NCBI GenBank assembly: GCA_900472295.1
Contig: UCIA01000009.1
Span: 104,498 to 168,497, forward strand
Source of the DNA: Hyphomicrobiales bacterium
GTDB lineage: Bacteria > Pseudomonadota > Alphaproteobacteria > Rhizobiales > Rhizobiaceae
Direction: 5' to 3'
DNA: 64,000 nucleotides
Below, piece by piece: positions 59,759 to 64,000 of this stretch (position 1 is its first letter; the number at the start of each line of letters is the position of its first letter). The position numbers were made by a program, and so were the translations under genes. The notes under the pieces are model-generated. The model was not told the DNA's origin and searched no databases. It saw nothing but the letters and a program-made list of their open reading frames with translations.

Positions 59759-60169
59759 ATGGCCACGACGAAACTCCTCAGCGATGCCGAGGTGGAGAAA
59801 ATCCCGGCGGTTAAGGCGGTGTTCGACGACATTCGCGCGACGCGCAAATCGGACTTCGTCAACAATTTCTGGCGCGGGCTGGCCAATGATCCGGCCTTGC
59901 TGAAACGGACCTGGGACCAGGTGAAGGTGGTGATGGCCACGGAAAGCGCCATCGATCCGCTGACCAAGGAAATGATCTACATCGCGGTGTCGACCGCCAA
60001 TGGCTGTTCCTATTGCGTCCATTCGCACACGGCTGCGGCGCGAGCCAAGGGGATGACCGATGCGCAGCACGGCGAGCTGGTTGCGATCATCGGGCTGGCC
60101 GGGCAGACCAATCATCTGGTCACGGCCATGCAAATCCCGGTCGATCCGCAGTTCGAGGTGAAGAGCTGA
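59759..60169 (+). CDS. AhpD-like carboxymuconolactone decarboxylase family protein
   Basis: 136 residues. The CxxCxxxH peroxidase motif (Cys83, Cys86, His90 in NGCSYCVHSH) and the preceding Glu (KEMIYIAVSTA) define an AhpD-type alkylhydroperoxidase fold, unlike the cysteine-less PcaC elsewhere in the window. Likely a thiol-dependent antioxidant protein. It is separated by 148 bases from the MFS gene, a gap without a recognised gene. Confidence 0.85.
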   Translation: MATTKLLSDAEVEKIPAVKAVFDDIRATRKSDFVNNFWRGLANDPALLKRTWDQVKVVMATESAIDPLTKEMIYIAVSTANGCSYCVHSHTAAARAKGMTDAQHGELVAIIGLAGQTNHLVTAMQIPVDPQFEVKS

Positions 60170-60177
60170 TTTGGCGC

Positions 60178-61464
60178 CTACCGTCTTGTCTCCTGCACCA
60201 GGGCAAGTGTGTCCAAGCGGTTGACGAGCTGAGTGGCCCGCGTTTCCTCCAGGAGATCGAAGCATGCTCTGGGCCATCGCTCGAGCGCTTTCTTGACCAC
60301 GGCTTTCGTTTCACGTTCAATCCAGTCGGGGTCGAGCTTCAGGAAGTCGGCAACACGCCGAAACCGTTTGAAGGTGACATTCGCGAATGTGTGCGTACCT
60401 GCAAACCGCAGGGCCAAATTGTCGCTCGGCGCAAAGAAAATGGTTGGAACAATATCGTAAGCCGGCGAAAGCCTGATCTCGCGGTTGTCGGGAAACCAGA
60501 ATGACCAGTTCTTGAGGTGGTTGTCTCCGTTTCCGATCAGGATGTCGGCAACGATCCGGCGAAATCCCTCCAAAACGTCGGCGCGCCAGTCGGTGCTGAA
60601 ACGACGGATCATGTTGAGGATGGTTTCGTAGGTGGCCATCGTATATTTGCGCTCGCCGGTGGCCCCCACAATCTGGGCGGCATCTTCCATATGGATGCGT
60701 TTATTTGCGCCTGGCCGATCGAAACGGTCGGCAACGAAGGCCTGTTTGCCGCCTTCGAGAAAGGCTGCCGGAATGGATTCGATGGCGCTGGTCGGGATGA
60801 GGCGACAGTCCGCTGTGTTGACGCCAATCATCCGACAAAGAGTCATGGCGGCAAATTCTGCCTCCGGCAAACCAGGATATCGAGGGGTAGGCACCTTCAA
60901 TATACAGCGACTTTCGCCGGCCCTCGCCGGTACAGTGAGACGGTCGCCTATGGCCACGGTGCCGAATTTCAGTTGCACACCGGCGAGCGAGAATTTCACA
61001 ACACCCTCTGGGCGCACGAGATCAAGGCCTTGAACGCTTTCGAGACGAAGCGGTCCGGCCGAAGCGGATGGCCCCGTTTCCGGCGTAGCCAGAACCGCGC
61101 CTGGCAAATCCGCACCAAGTCGTGTCAGCAAATCGAATTGGTCGTGATTACCTGGTCCCATCTCAGTCATGACCAGGTCGCGTAGCGCCCCTTCGGGGAG
61201 CAGTCCGGAAAACCACGGGGGCAAATAACCGTGGAGGCCTATCTTGTCGCCGCGCGCCGCAAGCCGTGCCCGTGTGGCTTCTTCGTCACCCGGCACCACC
61301 CAGCCGAGGCTGAGAATGAGTCGATCCGGATTTCTCAGATAGGCCTCGTCGACCACAAAGGCGGTCGCTCTGTCACGGTCGCGCGTCAGTATCCCAACGC
61401 GGATTCTGTTGCCGTGCCGATCCAACAGGTACACACCCAGAACCGCAGCTGGTTCCACCATCAC
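60178..61464 (-). CDS. hipA: HipA-type serine/threonine kinase toxin
   Basis: 428 residues with an N-terminal HipA coupling domain (about 5-110) and a C-terminal kinase domain. Catalytic loop GNGDNHLKN (311-319) and the metal-binding AYDIVP (335-340) are intact, as is the Lys-containing VKFSLAGVQLKF. In E. coli HipA phosphorylates glutamyl-tRNA synthetase and causes persistence. It overlaps the antitoxin gene by four bases and lies downstream of it. Codon use and base composition look slightly less GC-rich than the neighbours. Confidence 0.92.
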   Translation of the reverse strand: MMVEPAAVLGVYLLDRHGNRIRVGILTRDRDRATAFVVDEAYLRNPDRLILSLGWVVPGDEEATRARLAARGDKIGLHGYLPPWFSGLLPEGALRDLVMTEMGPGNHDQFDLLTRLGADLPGAVLATPETGPSASAGPLRLESVQGLDLVRPEGVVKFSLAGVQLKFGTVAIGDRLTVPARAGESRCILKVPTPRYPGLPEAEFAAMTLCRMIGVNTADCRLIPTSAIESIPAAFLEGGKQAFVADRFDRPGANKRIHMEDAAQIVGATGERKYTMATYETILNMIRRFSTDWRADVLEGFRRIVADILIGNGDNHLKNWSFWFPDNREIRLSPAYDIVPTIFFAPSDNLALRFAGTHTFANVTFKRFRRVADFLKLDPDWIERETKAVVKKALERWPRACFDLLEETRATQLVNRLDTLALVQETRR

Positions 61465-61805
61465 TTGTCCTCGTCATCGGATAGGTCGACGAACAGGTCT
61501 TCGAAAGCGGTGGATTGCCCGGGTGATGTTTCACGCTCCGCCCTTTCGGATGAAATCAATTCACGTGCGGCGGCAAGCCTGGAATTGGGAACAAGCAATG
61601 GCGTCAGGTCAAGCGCGTCGCAGATCTCGACCAGAAGGGAGAGCCTGTCCCGCCCGATGCGCTCTTTGGCAAGGTCGCGTTCCAGTTCGGAAATACGTGC
61701 ACGGTCCCGTCCCAGTCGTTCGGCAAGAGCTGGCTGTGTTAATTGCCGACGCTGTCTAGCTTCCTTGAGCTGAGTTCCAAGTGATTGAAAAATCGACTGC
61801 GACAT
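61461..61805 (-). CDS. hipB: HipB-type XRE antitoxin
   Basis: 114 residues with an N-terminal Cro/C1-type helix-turn-helix (about 9-70, RRQLTQPALAERLGRDRARISELER) and an acidic C-terminal tail (DLFVDLSDDEDK) that may contact the kinase. It binds repeated operators upstream and represses the hipBA operon. Order antitoxin then toxin with four-base overlap is typical. Confidence 0.9.
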   Translation of the reverse strand: MSQSIFQSLGTQLKEARQRRQLTQPALAERLGRDRARISELERDLAKERIGRDRLSLLVEICDALDLTPLLVPNSRLAAARELISSERAERETSPGQSTAFEDLFVDLSDDEDK

Positions 61806-61811
61806 GCGCTT

Positions 61812-61913
61812 TTCCGCTTTTTATGTGAAAAGAAGCGGAATTACGCATACGTGGCCCTTGGAAAGGTGTCAAGCGGAATTCCGCTATATATAAAAAGTAG
61901 AGCGGAATTCCGC
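61812..61913. promoter_or_regulatory. HipB operator array
   Basis: Two perfect palindromes GCGGAATTCCGC (61873-61884 and 61902-61913), one imperfect copy GCGGAATTACGC (61835-61846), and a TTCCGC half site at 61812-61817. They lie upstream of hipB around an AT-rich TATATATAAAAA segment (61885-61896). They most likely bind HipB cooperatively. Confidence 0.75.
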
Positions 61914-61947
61914 ACTTTATTGGAATGCCAAGAAACGCGATCCCGAT

Positions 61948-62835
61948 TCAGAGCCTGTAAACCCGCTCCGCCGTATTCCAGAATATACCCGCCTCAGCTG
62001 CCGCGCCGTGTTTCGCCACCGCCGCGCGGTGCGCTTCGATCAGTTCGGTATGGCTGGTCCACAATTTCTCGATCGGGAAGTTCGAGCCGAACATCAGATG
62101 GTCTGCGCCCAGAATGTCGATCGCATTGTCGACGATGTAGGCGATCAGGTCCGGGTCGTTGCGGTGAACGAAAGTGCCCAGTCCCGAGAGCTTGGCGTAA
62201 AAATTCGGTGCGGCTGAGAGCGTGCGCAGGCCGGCTTTCCAAGCCTCGGTGGTTTCCGGCTCCATGCCGGTCAGCATGCCGGCATGGGTGAGGATGAAAT
62301 TGGTTTGCGGGTTCTCGCCGACCAGCGTCAGTCCGTCCTTCATCTGGGCGGGGAAGAGCTGCAGGTCGAAGGACAGGCCGTAGTCCTTCAGCCGCGCTAC
62401 ATTGGCGCGCACCTTGGGGTCGATGACCTGATCGGCGGAGGCTGCAAAGCGGAAGGCCGGCGTCTCGTGCCAGTGGAGTTGCATGCGCACGCCGCGCAGC
62501 AGTTTGTATTTCATCAGCCGATCGATCTGCGGTCTGACATCGTCCACCGTCATGTCGGCATAGCCGACGATCGCATGCGGCCATCCGGTTTCATCCGCGG
62601 TCTTCTGCAGGAACGCCACTTCCTTCTCGAAATCTTCCTTCGCCCAGTTGGTCTGGACATAGACGGCTTTTTCGACGCCGGCGCCGTTCTGGTCTTCGAG
62701 GAATTCCGTGATCGGATAGTCACGGCGGATCGGCTCGTAGGGGCCGAAGATGCGTGGCACCATCGGGCCGACCAGCCAGGGCTGGTCCTTTTGACGCCAG
62801 ATGTGGAAATGCGCGTCGATGGCTTTCTGCATCAC
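61948..62835 (-). CDS. Amidohydrolase family 2 protein
   Basis: 295-residue metal-dependent hydrolase. The N-terminal DAHFHIW has the HxH metal motif (His9, His11), and LHWHE, LTHAG and MFGSNFPIE are further typical metal-site segments of amidohydrolase 2 (lactone hydrolases, L-fuconolactonase and L-rhamnono-lactonase type). The first ATG overlaps the VWA gene stop by four bases. Substrate could be a sugar lactone; uncertain. Confidence 0.85.
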   Translation of the reverse strand: MMQKAIDAHFHIWRQKDQPWLVGPMVPRIFGPYEPIRRDYPITEFLEDQNGAGVEKAVYVQTNWAKEDFEKEVAFLQKTADETGWPHAIVGYADMTVDDVRPQIDRLMKYKLLRGVRMQLHWHETPAFRFAASADQVIDPKVRANVARLKDYGLSFDLQLFPAQMKDGLTLVGENPQTNFILTHAGMLTGMEPETTEAWKAGLRTLSAAPNFYAKLSGLGTFVHRNDPDLIAYIVDNAIDILGADHLMFGSNFPIEKLWTSHTELIEAHRAAVAKHGAAAEAGIFWNTAERVYRL

Positions 62836-63911
62836 GAAACCCTTTTCCAGATTGTCGACGCCGCCGGGGCGGGGCGGGCGAGCGACAGGATGAAATCGGT
62901 GAGGCCGCTAAGCGACGAGCCGTCGATGAGATCGTCGAGATCGGGCAGGATGGCGCGCAGCGCCGCCGTTGCCGGCTGGAAGCGCGGATCGCCGGCCAAA
63001 GGTGTGGCCAGCGACAGGCGGAAGGCGCGGGCGCTCAGGCGGCGCATTGCTGTTACGAGGTCGGCATGGTCGCCGCGCTCCAGCGCGTCCGACAGGATGA
63101 CGACCGCCGCACCGCGCGCGAAGGCAGAGAAGCGTGGCACCGAGAGAAAGGCGAGCAGCGTCGGTCCCATGCGCGTGCCTCCGTCCCAATCGTCTACCTG
63201 AGCGGCCGCTCGTGCCAGCGCCTGGTCACGGTCGCGGATGCGCAGCGCCGAGGTGATGCGGGTGAGCCGCGTACCGAAGGTAAAGATTTCCGCGCGGTCG
63301 GCGCCTTGCACGGCGGCGTGCGCCAGCTTGAGGTAGTCGGCGGTGTGCAGCTTCATCGAGCCGGAGACGTCGATGAGGATCAGCAGCTTGCGCGGCACAG
63401 TCTGGCGGCGGCGCAGCAGCGGTGTGGGCACGTCGCCATCGGCGCTGACGATTTCCCTGAGCGAGCGGCGCAGGTCGAGCTTGCCGCGCGAATGGGTGCG
63501 CACGGTGCGGAAGGAGCGGCGGGCAGGCAAAGCAGACGAGAGTTTTCGACGGAAGGCGGTCAGCTTGTCGTCGTCACGCAGGAAATCGCGCGTGCTCAGT
63601 TGTTCCAGGGCCGACGACAGCTCGCCGCCTTTCTCCTGGCGCGTGGTCTGGTTCTCTTGCTCGCGCGCGCCGCCATCGTCCTTGATGCGGGTTTCCTCGT
63701 CTTCTTCGCCTTGGATCGAGGGTCTGGCGTCGCCATAGAAATGGCTGCGGAAATGCGCTTCGAATTCATTGCGGCGATCAGGCGAGGGCGCGAGCGTTGC
63801 AAGCGCCGCGTCGCGGATGTGGGCCATCGAGCGAGGGCCGAGCAGGGTTACGGCCTGCATGAAGCTGGAGACTTGTTCGGGCGCGATGGCGAAGGCGTGG
63901 CGGCGCAGCAA
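62832..63911 (-). CDS. VWA domain protein, CoxE-like (start uncertain)
   Basis: At least 359 residues. A charged, glutamate- and arginine-rich middle (about 65-150) precedes a von Willebrand A domain with an intact metal site DVSGSM (181-186), a DXXTRMG-like Thr and LSDALE. CoxE-type proteins usually work with a MoxR AAA ATPase as a metal-insertion or assembly pair; the partner would lie beyond the window. The frame remains open to the edge; TTG at 63911 is only the last possible start, and the N-terminal coding region appears to run into a repeat sequence. Confidence 0.8.
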   Translation of the reverse strand: MLRRHAFAIAPEQVSSFMQAVTLLGPRSMAHIRDAALATLAPSPDRRNEFEAHFRSHFYGDARPSIQGEEDEETRIKDDGGAREQENQTTRQEKGGELSSALEQLSTRDFLRDDDKLTAFRRKLSSALPARRSFRTVRTHSRGKLDLRRSLREIVSADGDVPTPLLRRRQTVPRKLLILIDVSGSMKLHTADYLKLAHAAVQGADRAEIFTFGTRLTRITSALRIRDRDQALARAAAQVDDWDGGTRMGPTLLAFLSVPRFSAFARGAAVVILSDALERGDHADLVTAMRRLSARAFRLSLATPLAGDPRFQPATAALRAILPDLDDLIDGSSLSGLTDFILSLARPAPAASTIWKRVS

Positions 63912-63951
63912 GCGGGCGAAGTCGAGAAAAGGCGTGGCGGCGGGGGGTAAG

Positions 63952-63999
63952 CCTTCCTCGCCCCGTTTACGGGGAGAGGATGCCGGCAGGCAGGTGAGG
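63952..63999. repeat. Rhizobial-type intergenic hairpin repeat, second copy (truncated by edge)
   Basis: GCCTTCCTCGCCCCG with the hairpin arms CCCCG (63961-63965) and CGGGG (63970-63974), then AGAGGATGCCGGCAGGCAGGTGAGGG. It resembles the CTTCTCCCC...GGGGAGAAGG element at 1023-1048. Its position next to the 5' end of the VWA gene suggests the true start is between the repeat and 63911 or that the repeat was inserted there. Confidence 0.55.
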
Positions 64000-64000
64000 G

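Overview
The window is high-GC, gene-dense DNA from an alpha-proteobacterium of the Rhizobiales, most likely a Mesorhizobium-like soil or nodule bacterium. This is inferred from many ABC uptake systems, a PcaQ-controlled protocatechuate cluster of rhizobial layout, a TGA-N9-TCA (RirA-type) iron box, Moc-like genes and compact rhizobial intergenic hairpin repeats. No rRNA, tRNA, CRISPR array, transposase or phage gene was seen. The first and last genes run up to or off the window edges.

Region 1 (1-14171) is sugar uptake. It holds the end of a MalE/MalF/MalG/MalK-type importer, an AraC-type regulator, and a divergent operon. That operon encodes two NAD-dependent GH4 glycosidases around an oligopeptide-type importer (AgpA-like binding protein, two permeases, one fused double ATPase), resembling the alpha-galactoside (agp) locus of Sinorhizobium. 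Region 2 (14175-17594) has an acetolactate synthase, an FMN reductase, a small exported protein and a YCII protein.

Region 3 (17595-40330) is a large aromatic-catabolism island centred on pcaQ. To the right lie pcaDCHGB and pobA, then a branched-chain-type ABC importer (32024-36565), then pcaF-pcaJ-pcaI facing an IclR regulator (pcaR-like). To the left of pcaQ a second branched-chain-type importer runs with a coniferyl-alcohol-dehydrogenase-like SDR, an aldehyde dehydrogenase and a 2-hydroxyacid dehydrogenase. Together the genes would take up lignin-type aromatics and 4-hydroxybenzoate and feed them through protocatechuate to 3-oxoadipate, succinyl-CoA and acetyl-CoA. The left importer is preceded by an inverted, diverged copy of the pcaD promoter, including its ribosome-binding site, GTG start and first codons. 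A third, weaker copy of the same promoter layout precedes the right importer, so one regulator probably controls three operons.

Region 4 (40345-44677) is heme and iron uptake: a DUF2218-SIP ferric reductase, a TonB heme receptor and a divergent HmuT. Region 5 (44774-55550) is the most enigmatic. A GntR/UTRA regulator, an ADP-ribosylglycohydrolase and a PfkB kinase (the E. coli yegW-yegU-yegV trio) are followed by a PotDBCA-type importer, then MocA-, MocC- and MocD-like enzymes and a PanB-like protein. This looks like an uncharacterised pathway for a glycosylated or inositol-like substrate. Region 6 (55551-58057) pairs an ornithine-cyclodeaminase-family protein with an ammonia-lyase homologue whose MIO-forming Ser is missing. 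Region 7 (58177-64000) has an MFS exporter, an AhpD-like protein, a HipBA toxin-antitoxin pair with repeated operators, an amidohydrolase and a VWA protein.
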